Below are positions 1 to 7,792 of a stretch of DNA of 64,000 nucleotides, piece after piece (position 1 is the stretch's first letter; every line of letters begins with the position of its first letter). Under the pieces are notes generated by a model, which was given only the letters and a program-made list of their open reading frames with translations, was not told the DNA's origin and ran no database searches. Made by a program: the position numbers and the translations under genes. This stretch comes from JAGLQA01 sp023135565 (lineage in GTDB: Bacteria; Acidobacteriota; Aminicenantia; UBA2199), in NCBI GenBank assembly GCA_030639305.1, contig DAOWCY010000012.1, positions 1 through 64,000 of the forward strand, written 5' to 3'.

Positions 1-104
1 AACACTATAAACCGGGTTTATAAACATTTAGCAGGTTCTCTTTGATCAGCCATCAGCAGGAAGCTTTCGGTTTCCTGTTGGTGGTTGAGTGCCGGAAGCT
101 GGGG

Positions 105-1727
105 CTAATCTAAAACTGTTTTAATGGCGCTGCTGATTTTGTCTTTGCTGTAGGGTTTCATAATCAACCCTTCCATGCCTAAGTCCCGCAAATTCTCCCG
201 GTTGATGACTTCGTTAAACCCGGTGCAGATAATGATCGGCACCCGGGCTGTGATTTTTATGATCTCCCGGGCCAATTGTATCCCGGTCATAATCGGCATG
301 GTCAGGTCGCTAATCACCAGGCCGAAATCCGCGGGGTTTTGGCGAAAAACTTCAAGAGCATCGATCCCGTTACTTTTAGCCACCACCTCATAGCCCAATT
401 GTTCCAACATCCTGCGAGCTATATTGCGCAGTACCAGCTCGTCTTCCACTAACAGCACGCGCTCTTTTTTAGGGGGAACGGCTGCTGCCGGTTGTTCCTC
501 CGCTGCACCGCCTTCTTCCAGTAGGGGCAGGAACAAATGAAAGGAAGTCCCTTTGCCCGGTTCACTCTCCACCGAGATTTCTCCATCTAAGTGTTTAACT
601 ATGCCTAAGACAACCGACAGTCCCATGCCGGTGCCTTCACCTTTTTTCTTGGTGGTAAAAAAAGGTTCGAAAATTTTTTCTTTGACCGGCGCGGTCATGC
701 CGTGCCCGGTATCGCTGATAGTCAGGCGCATATAGGGCGAAGGCGCTAAAGGTACTTCGGAGATGGCCTCTAAATCGCGGTTAAGGTCGGACAGCACGAC
801 TTCCAGGGTGCCGCCCTCTTCTTGCATGGCATGCCAGGCATTGGTGCAAAGGTTCATTATTACCTGGTGCAGTTGAATGGGATCAGCTAAAACCACATAT
901 CTTTTTTCACTAATATCCTGGCGAATCTCGATAGCGGCAGGCATGGAAGAACGCATCATTTTTATAACTTCTTTGACGATAGGGGTTACCTGTACCGGGC
1001 CTTTCTGCTTTTCACCGCGGCGGCTGAAAGTAAGAATTTGCTGCACTAAGTCTTTGGCCCGGTGTGAGGCTTTGAGCGCCTGCTGTAAATTCTGCCTCAT
1101 TATCATTTCATCGGTGCGGGAGTCTAAGGAGAGTTCCAAATACCCCATGATAATGCTGAGAATATTATTAAAATCATGAGCAATACCGCTGGCTAAAGTA
1201 CCGATGACTTCCATTTTCTGGGCCTGGCGCAGTTGTTTTTCCAACTGCCGCACTTTGGAAAGATCGCGCAGCACACCCTGTACAGCCGGTTGTTCACAGT
1301 ATGTGATAGGGCCGGCAAGAATCTCCACTTCGAATTCGACCCCGTTTTTGCGCCAGGCCAGGAAGTTGTTATATCCCCGCAGTATTTCATCAACCGGGCC
1401 CGTGGTTTCGATATAGACCAGTTTTTTTATTTCCCTGCCGGTGATATCCGCCGGGGCTTTAAAACCGAAAATTTCGGCAAAACGCCGGCTGCAAAATTTC
1501 AGCACTCCGTCCCGGCATATAAAAATACCGTCAAAGGAGTTTTCGATCAAGGATCTCAGGTTCTCGCTTTTATCGGGCAATATTTCTTCCACTGTTCCCG
1601 GTGCAATCCTTTCCCCCTGGTTTTGCTGCGTTTCCGGCAGTTTCTTTTCCGGGACAGGGTTATGTTCCAGCCGCGATTCGTCTCCAACTACCGTTTGTTC
1701 TGCTTTAGTCTTTAGTTTATCAACCAT
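105..1727 (-). CDS. Hybrid sensor histidine kinase (PAS-HisKA-HATPase-receiver)
   Basis: A 540-residue cytoplasmic hybrid kinase with no membrane segment. A PAS domain lies at about 55-160, followed by a HisKA helix pair with phosphoacceptor His184 (motif GIAHDFNNIL). The ATPase domain has an N-box (NLCTNAWHAM), G1 (DTGHGM) and G2 (GEGTGMGLSVV). A C-terminal receiver starts near 420, with phosphoacceptor Asp474 in VISDLTMP and the conserved Lys in MKPYS. The first 50 residues are charged and low in complexity. In this family phosphate passes from His to the attached receiver and often on to an Hpt protein, but no Hpt gene is nearby. It stands alone on the minus strand, so its signal and output cannot be read from context. 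Confidence 0.93.
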   Translation of the reverse strand: MVDKLKTKAEQTVVGDESRLEHNPVPEKKLPETQQNQGERIAPGTVEEILPDKSENLRSLIENSFDGIFICRDGVLKFCSRRFAEIFGFKAPADITGREIKKLVYIETTGPVDEILRGYNNFLAWRKNGVEFEVEILAGPITYCEQPAVQGVLRDLSKVRQLEKQLRQAQKMEVIGTLASGIAHDFNNILSIIMGYLELSLDSRTDEMIMRQNLQQALKASHRAKDLVQQILTFSRRGEKQKGPVQVTPIVKEVIKMMRSSMPAAIEIRQDISEKRYVVLADPIQLHQVIMNLCTNAWHAMQEEGGTLEVVLSDLNRDLEAISEVPLAPSPYMRLTISDTGHGMTAPVKEKIFEPFFTTKKKGEGTGMGLSVVLGIVKHLDGEISVESEPGKGTSFHLFLPLLEEGGAAEEQPAAAVPPKKERVLLVEDELVLRNIARRMLEQLGYEVVAKSNGIDALEVFRQNPADFGLVISDLTMPIMTGIQLAREIIKITARVPIIICTGFNEVINRENLRDLGMEGLIMKPYSKDKISSAIKTVLD

Positions 1728-1865
1728 GATGCGTAGAATATAGTACGTATAAAAAAATAAATTAGTTTTAAAAAAACATTATAGCATTTTTTTTGTTTTT
1801 TTTCCGCAAAATTTTTGTTGCCGGAGAAAATTTTCCAAAATTTTGATTTCCCGGACAGCCTGACA

Positions 1866-1936
1866 GGACTTGACCCCCGTTATGACTCTATCAGCGTCCC
1901 TTAAAAATGTTGCAAAACAAGACTTGACCCCGTTAG
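1866..1936 (+). repeat. Family A interspersed repeat (two copies)
   Basis: A degenerate half copy (GGACTTGACCCCCGTTA) is followed by a full copy at 1901-1936: an AT-rich lead TTAAAAATGTTGCAAAACA and then AGACTTGACCCCGTTAG. The same unit recurs more than a dozen times between 1.8 and 22.5 kb, nearly always in this orientation and beside AAA ATPase or toxin genes. It has no coding potential. Confidence 0.9.
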
Positions 1937-1955
1937 GCCGTTAGGCTGAAAAATT

Positions 1956-2144
1956 GCCCTGCGAGCGTTTGAGTTGATCGAGGCGATTATGAGGAATCCT
2001 TTTTCCGGTATTGGAAAACCGGAACCCCTTAAATTCATGCTTTCCGGCGCCAGGTCACGCCGCTTAACCCAGGAACACCGGATTGTTTATGTAGTAGGCA
2101 GTGATCGAATTGATTTCTTACAATGTCGTTACCATTATAAGTGA
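1956..2144 (+). pseudogene. Remnant of a YoeB/Txe-type toxin (C-terminal 62 codons)
   Basis: The plus strand encodes ALRAFELIEAIMRNPFSGIG and continues in frame to RYHYK and a TGA stop. This matches the C-terminal two thirds of the intact YoeB-like toxin at 21139-21438 almost codon for codon. The N-terminal third, start codon and antitoxin gene are missing, and family A repeat lies directly upstream. The Trp in the motif SGAWSRRL of the intact gene is Arg here. The strong amino-acid conservation suggests a recent truncation or recombination event. Confidence 0.85.
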
Positions 2145-2151
2145 GTCCCCA

Positions 2152-2186
2152 CAAAATGCTGTAAAACAAGACTTAACTCCATTAGG
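2152..2186 (+). repeat. Family A repeat (degenerate copy)
   Basis: AAAATGCTGTAAAACAAG followed by ACTTAACTCCATTAG, a decayed copy of the family A unit immediately after the toxin remnant. It sits just beyond the stop of the minus-strand ATPase gene, so family A repeats bracket both ends of the remnant. Confidence 0.7.
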
Positions 2187-2197
2187 TTCTTAGTCGT

Positions 2198-3334
2198 TTA
2201 GGTGAAGACGCGCTGTTTTAAGTATATGGGAAAAAAAGGATCGCTGAATTGATATTTATCATCCATTTTCTCGATGATACCGTTTTCGGTCAGGCTGTTC
2301 AGCGCTCTCTGGGTACTGGAACTGGAAGAAAGGTTAAATTTTCTCGCATACTCCCTGGAGAAGATGTTTTCCCGTTCATGCAGAAGGGCGTGGATTACTT
2401 TACGTTGATAATGGGTTAGTTTGTCGAATAGTGTGTGGTAATAATCGTCCTGGTTATCCAGGATCACGGAAACTGCTTTTTTGACAGTTTCTTCATCTAT
2501 CGGTTTATCTTCTTCTTGTGCCGCCTGCCAGGTTTGCGAGGCTAAATACTGGTTATAATAGGGGATATTGCCGGTGTACCGTAATAAAACATCAAATACC
2601 CCTTTCTTAAAACGCAGGCTCCCTTTGTTGAACTCCTCCTCCATATGTTCGATCATTTCCCCGGGAGAGATTTTATCCAACTTTACCAGTTTCCCGATAT
2701 TATAGAAAGCCCTTTTTTTATCGGCAAACATGTTTAGCATCAAATGGGTTTTGCTGCCCATGAATACGTAACCGATGTCCTGGTGAAATTGCAGCACCGA
2801 ACGGAACTGTTTTTCGATGGTGCTGCCGTTTAAGCTGTTGATTTCCTGGAACTCATCGAAAACAATGACCCATTTCTCATCCTTTTTTTTGATTTTATCC
2901 GGTAGGTCCAGGACGTCCAACAGGGAGTTTTCTTTGGGTATGCTGCTGCCGTATGAAAACGAAATTACCGGTTTGCCGTTTTCGTCGATGGTTACGGAGG
3001 GTATAATTCCTCGTATATAGTTTTTCAAATTTTTGATCGTTTTTTTTATGGGGCTGCCGTGGGCTGCCATTATTTTTGCTGCATACAGGTTAATGAAATT
3101 TTCCACGGAATAGACCTGGAAAAAATCGAGATATACGGTTTTCACCCCTTCTTTTTTTAATTCTTCGAGAATTTTTATGACCAGGGAAGTCTTACCGTAT
3201 CTCCTGGGCGCGTAGAGAATGATATTGTTCCCGTTAAGCAGGTCTTTCCCGGTTTGCGATATTTCCTGTTTGCGGTTAATAAAATAGCTGCCGCCGACTA
3301 TCGAACCATATTTAAAAGGATTCATCATATTCAT
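2198..3334 (-). CDS. AAA+ ATPase of the archaeal-ATPase/COG1672 type
   Basis: A 378-residue P-loop ATPase. The N-terminal GGSYFINRK precedes a Walker A motif YAPRRYGKTS (about 41-50). Walker B is VIVFDEFQEI, and a sensor-like MGSKTHLM follows. The C-terminal third (about 300-378) reads as a winged helix (FSREYARKFNLSSSSSTQRA). Proteins of this build are widespread, often multi-copy and of unknown role; relatives belong to the STAND/MNS clade of P-loop ATPases. The first codons offer several Met starts (MNMMNPF), and the longest is used here. Toxin debris and family A repeats flank it on both sides, suggesting it travels with that repeat. Confidence 0.85.
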   Translation of the reverse strand: MNMMNPFKYGSIVGGSYFINRKQEISQTGKDLLNGNNIILYAPRRYGKTSLVIKILEELKKEGVKTVYLDFFQVYSVENFINLYAAKIMAAHGSPIKKTIKNLKNYIRGIIPSVTIDENGKPVISFSYGSSIPKENSLLDVLDLPDKIKKKDEKWVIVFDEFQEINSLNGSTIEKQFRSVLQFHQDIGYVFMGSKTHLMLNMFADKKRAFYNIGKLVKLDKISPGEMIEHMEEEFNKGSLRFKKGVFDVLLRYTGNIPYYNQYLASQTWQAAQEEDKPIDEETVKKAVSVILDNQDDYYHTLFDKLTHYQRKVIHALLHERENIFSREYARKFNLSSSSSTQRALNSLTENGIIEKMDDKYQFSDPFFPIYLKQRVFT

Positions 3335-3634
3335 ACACTTACTGCGTACTTTGTATCGAGAAAAGATTATGCCATTACATGGCGGTAATGAACAACATGT
3401 TGTAGATATTTCAAGTTCCCACCGCCAGGTGGTATTTTTTCAAACTCAGTCTTGAAAAAACATTATACCATTAAAACACGCCGGTTGACAACCCGGGGTA
3501 AGATTTTTCCCACGGCGGATGAGGCGCAAGTATAACCGGTAAAAAAACCCATTACGCATTGCTGCGTAACGCACCACTGCGTAATGGAAATTTTAGGCGA
3601 ACAGTCAAAAATATGACCCCGTTAGCTCAATAGC
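3335..3634. other. Intergenic stretch with palindromes, no gene
   Basis: No convincing coding region. A short self-complementary stretch around 3548-3588 (TTACGCATTGCTGCGTAAC and CACTGCGTAATG) could form hairpins and may serve as a terminator or repeat relic. A partial family A core (ATGACCCCGTTAG) ends the stretch at about 3613-3625. Confidence 0.5.
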
Positions 3635-3800
3635 TGTAGTAAGTAGTGATCGAATTGATTTCTTACAATGTCGTTACCATTATAAATGATTCCCCTAAAA
3701 ATGGTAGTAGGCGGCATGACCGCTGCATAATGCCCGCGGCCATGCGACGCTCTGCTAATCCGGGTCACTGGATCACGCTTTCCGGGATGTCAAGTTCTCA
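3635..3800 (+). repeat. Duplicate of the yoeB-like gene's 3' end and flank
   Basis: The sequence GTAGTAAGTAGTGATCGAAT through ACCATTATAAATGATTCCCC and on to CTGCTAATCCGGGTCACTGG parallels the end and downstream flank of the intact toxin gene at about 21388-21550. The last 18 or so toxin codons and roughly 120 bp of non-coding flank are preserved. A shorter piece of the same flank (TTAATCCGGGTCGCGCCTTC) occurs at 5160-5180. So one toxin-plus-flank unit has left pieces at three points around the two ATPase genes. Confidence 0.75.
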
Positions 3801-3810
3801 TTGCGTTCCT

Positions 3811-3902
3811 CAAAAATGTTGCAAAACAAGACTTGACCCCGTTAGAAACAAAAAGCGTCCGGCGTCCGCGCCGCGGGCTTGTTTAAGACTTGACCCTGTT
3901 AA
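3811..3902 (+). repeat. Family A repeats (one full, one partial)
   Basis: A full copy at 3811-3845 (CAAAAATGTTGCAAAACAAG then ACTTGACCCCGTTAG) and a partial one at 3881-3902 (TTGTTTAAGACTTGACCCTG). They lie immediately upstream of the promoter of the DUF4143 gene. Confidence 0.85.
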
Positions 3903-3939
3903 TATTAATAGGAAAATTACAAAATCTTGTAAAATTGCA

Positions 3940-3967
3940 TTGCATTTTTACAACATAAGTGTATAAT
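3940..3967 (+). promoter_or_regulatory. Putative leaderless promoter of the DUF4143 ATPase
   Basis: A perfect -10 box TATAAT (3962-3967) ends 6 nt before the ATG at 3974, so transcription should start at or next to the start codon. A weak -35-like TTGCAT lies 16 bp upstream (3940-3945). No Shine-Dalgarno sequence precedes the ATG. The same -10/ATG spacing occurs at 22529 and 53874. Confidence 0.6.
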
Positions 3968-3973
3968 TGCATT

Positions 3974-5155
3974 ATGAAAAACAATTACATACCCCGGCTG
4001 CTTCGTGTACCGGGCCGGTCTTTTTTTCTTTTCGGACCAAGAGGTGTCGGGAAAAGTACATGGCTAAAAAAAAACATGCCGGATGCTTTTTTCTTTGATC
4101 TGCTCGATTCTTCGCTTTACCTGGAATTTTCGCGCAATCCGGCGAGCCTCGAGGCCATGATCGGGAATATTCCCGAAGATTCCTGGATTGTGATCGACGA
4201 AATCCAAAAAATTCCTACCCTGTTAGATGAAGTGCATCGCTTGATAGAAAAAAAAAACTGGCGCTTTGCGTTATGTGGGTCATCTGCCAGGAAGTTACGC
4301 CGCGGTGGAGTTAACCTGCTGGGTGGCCGGGCCCTCACCCGCAATCTCGATGCTTTTTCCTATGCGGAGCTCGGGGCTGCCTTCGATTTGGACTTTTCGC
4401 TCCAATGGGGGTTATTACCCTGGGTGCAATTGGAAAAAGAAAACGCGGCGGATATCCTGGATTCCTATGTAAACACCTACATCAAAGAGGAAATAAAGGA
4501 AGAAGGCATTATCAGGCGTATACCGCCATTTTTGCGTTTTTTAAAAATTGCCGGACAAATCAACGGACAATTATTAAATGCTCAAAATATTTCCCGCGAG
4601 GCCATGGTGCCGCGAGCCAGCGTAGATGTGTATTTTTCTATCCTGGAAGATACGCTTTTAGGTCATTTTCTCCCGGCCTATCGTCCCGGTGCGAAAATTC
4701 GGGAGCAAACTCATCCAAAATTTTATTGGTTCGATCCCGGCGCTGCCAGGAGCGCTGCCGGTTTGCTTTTTGAGCCTATCGACAGGACCTGGAAAGGCAC
4801 GGCGCTGGAGACGATGATTTACCATGAACTGAGAGTTTTTAATCATACCCGGAACAGGAATCGCGATATCTTTTTCTATCGAACAGCAAGTGGTACGGAA
4901 ATCGATTTTGTAATCGAGACACGGAAACGGCAGCCATCATCCGTCCCTCATTTAGTCTGCATCGAGGTAAAGCTGGCTGAAAAATGGAAATCTTCATGGG
5001 AACGCGCCATGCGTTCTTTGCAGAGCAGTGATAGAATCCAGGTCGATCGCATGATAGGGGTTTATACCGGTGCAAGAACATATCACGTCAACGGCCTGGA
5101 TGTACTGCCGGTGGAGGAGTTTCTTAAAAGACTTTACCGGGGGGATGTTTTTTAG
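3974..5155 (+). CDS. DUF4143-type AAA+ ATPase (COG1373)
   Basis: A 393-residue ATPase starting MKNNYIPRLL. Walker A is FGPRGVGKSTWL (about residues 22-33) and Walker B is WIVIDEIQKI (about 73-82). An arginine-containing sensor CGSSARKLRRGG and the family signature NLLGGRALTR follow. The C-terminal DUF4143 part carries a DNA-binding-like segment (ISREAMVPRASVDVYFSILE) and a PD-(D/E)xK-like core (EIDFVIE through CIEVKLAEKW). Family members are common, mobile and of unknown function. An upstream in-frame ATG at 3959 lies inside the -10 region and is unlikely to be used. Family A repeats flank the gene on both sides. Confidence 0.9.
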   Translation: MKNNYIPRLLRVPGRSFFLFGPRGVGKSTWLKKNMPDAFFFDLLDSSLYLEFSRNPASLEAMIGNIPEDSWIVIDEIQKIPTLLDEVHRLIEKKNWRFALCGSSARKLRRGGVNLLGGRALTRNLDAFSYAELGAAFDLDFSLQWGLLPWVQLEKENAADILDSYVNTYIKEEIKEEGIIRRIPPFLRFLKIAGQINGQLLNAQNISREAMVPRASVDVYFSILEDTLLGHFLPAYRPGAKIREQTHPKFYWFDPGAARSAAGLLFEPIDRTWKGTALETMIYHELRVFNHTRNRNRDIFFYRTASGTEIDFVIETRKRQPSSVPHLVCIEVKLAEKWKSSWERAMRSLQSSDRIQVDRMIGVYTGARTYHVNGLDVLPVEEFLKRLYRGDVF

Positions 5156-5205
5156 CCCGGTTAATCCGGGTCGCGCCTTCCGGGATGTCAAGTTCTATCA
5201 GCGTC

Positions 5206-5325
5206 CCTTAAAAATGCTGCAAAACAAGACTTGACCCCGATAGCATTCTTAAAAATGTTGCAAAACAAGACTTGACCCCGATAGCATTCTTAAAAATGTT
5301 GCAAAACAAGACTTGACCCCGATAG
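5206..5325 (+). repeat. Tandem family A array, 41-bp period
   Basis: Three consecutive family A units. The second and third repeat exactly every 41 bp (GCATTCTTAAAAATGTTGCA then AAACAAGACTTGACCCCGATA begin at 5243 and 5284, and the next period begins at 5325). The near identity of the units implies recent tandem duplication. The array separates the DUF4143 gene from the kinase that follows. Confidence 0.9.
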
Positions 5326-5413
5326 CATTATAGCATTTTTTTTCCAATTTTTGATAGATTTTATGTTGCATTTTCTTTCATGGTGATGTATTATTTATTT
5401 TTAAGAAGGAAAA

Positions 5414-7792
5414 ATGACTCAAAAAAAGAGGGCTGCAAATAGAACAAAAGACGAACTCTTGCAGGACGTCACCGAACGCAAGAGGGCTGACGAGGCGTTG
5501 CGTACAGGACAGAGTAATGCTCAAAAATACTTAGATATAGTTGAAGTTATGTTAGCTGCCGTAAATGAAAAAGGGGAGATTACCCTCATCAACCGCAAAG
5601 GCTGTAGGGTGCTGGGTTATAAAGAAAGCGAACTATTGGGTAAGAATTGGTTCGCCGTCTGCCTGCCGGAGCAAATCAGCGCGAATGTGGAGGCTGTTTT
5701 CCATGAGTTGTTGGCCGGGAATATCGAGCCGTTGGAATACTCTGAGAACCCGGTGCTGACGAAGTCCGGTGAAGAAAGAGTCATCGCCTGGCATAATAGT
5801 GTGTTGAAGGATGAGACCGGCAGGATCGTAGGTGTCCTGAGTTCGGGTGAGGACATCACCGAACGCAGGGAAATGGAAGAAAAACTGCGGGAAAGTGAAC
5901 AGCGCTATCGTTTGTTGGTAGACAGCGCCGGCGAGGGCATCGGGGTCATCCAGGGTACCCAGTTTTGCTTTGCCAACCCGAAGCTGTTGGAAATATCCGG
6001 CTTCAGCGAAGAAGAGATAATGTCCCGGTCGATTTTTGATTTCGCTTTGCCCGAAGACCGAGAGATGTTGGCGGAACGCCTTAATAAAAAGTTGGCGGGC
6101 GAGGCGTTAGATACCGATTATGTATTCAGGATTATTGCCAAAGATAAAAGTGTCAGGTGGGTGAGATCCAATTCGGTGACGATAGAGTGGGAAGGCAGAC
6201 CGGCGACGTTAAACTTCTTTGCCGATGTTAGCGACCGGGTAGCCATGGAAGAGAAAATCAAGACCGCGGCCCGGGAATGGCATACCACTTTCGATGCCAT
6301 CAATGACGCCATTTCACTTCTCGACGCCGATAGGAGGGTGCTGCGGGCCAATAAAACCCTGGCAAGACTCTTAGGAAAATCTTTTGCAGAGATCATCGGT
6401 TTTCGCTGTTATGAACTTTTGCAATGTGAACGTGAATCCAGCGGGCCCTGTCCTTTTGAGCGCATGTTAAAAAGCCGGCGCCGGGAAACTGAGGAACTGC
6501 TCCTGCGTGAATGCCGGTGCGAAGGAATCGTAGACCCGATCTTCGCTGAATCGGGGCACTTGAAGGGAGCCGTCTATATTGTCAAAGATATCGGCGAACG
6601 CAGGCGCAGCGAAGAACAGATCAGGCGGCAGAACGAGTTCTTGAACACCGTTATGGAATCTTTGACTCACCCCTTTTACATCGTGGACGTCCGGGATTAC
6701 AGCATCGTAATGGCCAACCCGGCGGCCCGGAAAAGTCTTTCAACAAGAGGCTCCACCTGTTACCAAATCACCCACGGCCGCGATGAACCCTGTACCGGGT
6801 CCCGGCACCCCTGCCCCATCCAGGAGGTGAAAGAGAGCAAGAAACCGGCCAGGGTAGAACATATCCATACCGGCCGGCAAGGGGGAAAGAGGAATCTTGA
6901 GATTCATGCGTATCCAATTTTCGATGAGGCGGGAGAAGTGAAACAGATCATCGAATATACCATAGATATTAGCGAACGCCGCAAAGCCGAAAAGATGGCC
7001 GGGTTACAGCAGGAACAATTACTCCAGGCCGATAAGATGATCAGCCTGGGTATCCTGGTATCCGGTGTGGCCCATGAGATCAATAATCCCAACAACTCCA
7101 TCGCGTTGAATGCCCAGTTTTTGGATAAGGCCTGCCGCAGTGTGCTGCCCATTTTAGATGAATACTACAGGGAGAACGAATCGCTGCAGGTGGGCGGAAT
7201 AGAGTACGGGAAATTCCGTGAAAAGGCGCCTTTTTTGTTTTCCGGTATCTTAGACAGTTCCAGGCGCATCCAGCATATTGTCCGGGAGTTGAAGTCTTTT
7301 TCCCGTAAAGACGCGGCTGATACGCAGGCGCCGGTGGATTTGAATGCGGTGGTCAAATCCGCCGTCGGTTTGATGAGCAACATTATAAAAAAATCCACCC
7401 GCAATTTCCAGGCTACTTACGGCAGGGGACTGCCCCGGGTGCTGGGGGATTTTCGGAAATTGGAGCAGGTGATTATTAATTTAGTTCAGAATGCCTGCCA
7501 GGCCCTTGCCGCCCCGGGGAAAGGGATTTCCTTGTCTACCTGTTATGACCGGGAGAACCGGCAGGTGGTGGTAATAGTTGAAGATGAAGGCGTGGGCATA
7601 CCTAAAGAAGACTTGAAGCATATCGCGGATCCCTTTTTTACGACTAAACGCAGTTCCGGCGGCACCGGCTTAGGGCTGTCGGTGTCGCAGCGCATCGTAA
7701 ACGACCACAGCGGTACGCTTCATTTTTCTTCTACCCCCGGAGAGGGCACCACGGTGGAGGTTCGTTTCCCCCTCCTGGAGAAGAAACCATGA
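5414..7792 (+). CDS. Multi-PAS sensor histidine kinase
   Basis: A 792-residue soluble kinase with four PAS modules at about 35-150, 160-275, 285-395 and 405-525, followed by HisKA with His554 (GVAHEINNPN) and an HATPase domain (NLVQNACQAL, DEGVGIP, GGTGLGLSVS). PAS3 and PAS4 are rich in cysteine (CYELLQCE...GPCPF and CYQITHGRDEPC...HPCP), a pattern seen in PAS domains thought to bind a redox or metal cofactor; that role is inference here. It lacks a receiver of its own and overlaps the following NtrC-type regulator by 4 bp, so the two form a cognate pair. AGAAGGAAAA serves as the ribosome site. Confidence 0.95.
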   Translation: MTQKKRAANRTKDELLQDVTERKRADEALRTGQSNAQKYLDIVEVMLAAVNEKGEITLINRKGCRVLGYKESELLGKNWFAVCLPEQISANVEAVFHELLAGNIEPLEYSENPVLTKSGEERVIAWHNSVLKDETGRIVGVLSSGEDITERREMEEKLRESEQRYRLLVDSAGEGIGVIQGTQFCFANPKLLEISGFSEEEIMSRSIFDFALPEDREMLAERLNKKLAGEALDTDYVFRIIAKDKSVRWVRSNSVTIEWEGRPATLNFFADVSDRVAMEEKIKTAAREWHTTFDAINDAISLLDADRRVLRANKTLARLLGKSFAEIIGFRCYELLQCERESSGPCPFERMLKSRRRETEELLLRECRCEGIVDPIFAESGHLKGAVYIVKDIGERRRSEEQIRRQNEFLNTVMESLTHPFYIVDVRDYSIVMANPAARKSLSTRGSTCYQITHGRDEPCTGSRHPCPIQEVKESKKPARVEHIHTGRQGGKRNLEIHAYPIFDEAGEVKQIIEYTIDISERRKAEKMAGLQQEQLLQADKMISLGILVSGVAHEINNPNNSIALNAQFLDKACRSVLPILDEYYRENESLQVGGIEYGKFREKAPFLFSGILDSSRRIQHIVRELKSFSRKDAADTQAPVDLNAVVKSAVGLMSNIIKKSTRNFQATYGRGLPRVLGDFRKLEQVIINLVQNACQALAAPGKGISLSTCYDRENRQVVVIVEDEGVGIPKEDLKHIADPFFTTKRSSGGTGLGLSVSQRIVNDHSGTLHFSSTPGEGTTVEVRFPLLEKKP

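Noticed and set aside
1233..1715. Plus-strand frame of 160 codons
   Set aside because: It lies antisense inside the hybrid histidine kinase, which has full domain support; the frame has no family features.
5206..5325. Possible CRISPR-like repeats in the family A array
   Set aside because: The whole 41-bp unit repeats, including the part that would be the spacer, and dispersed single copies exist.
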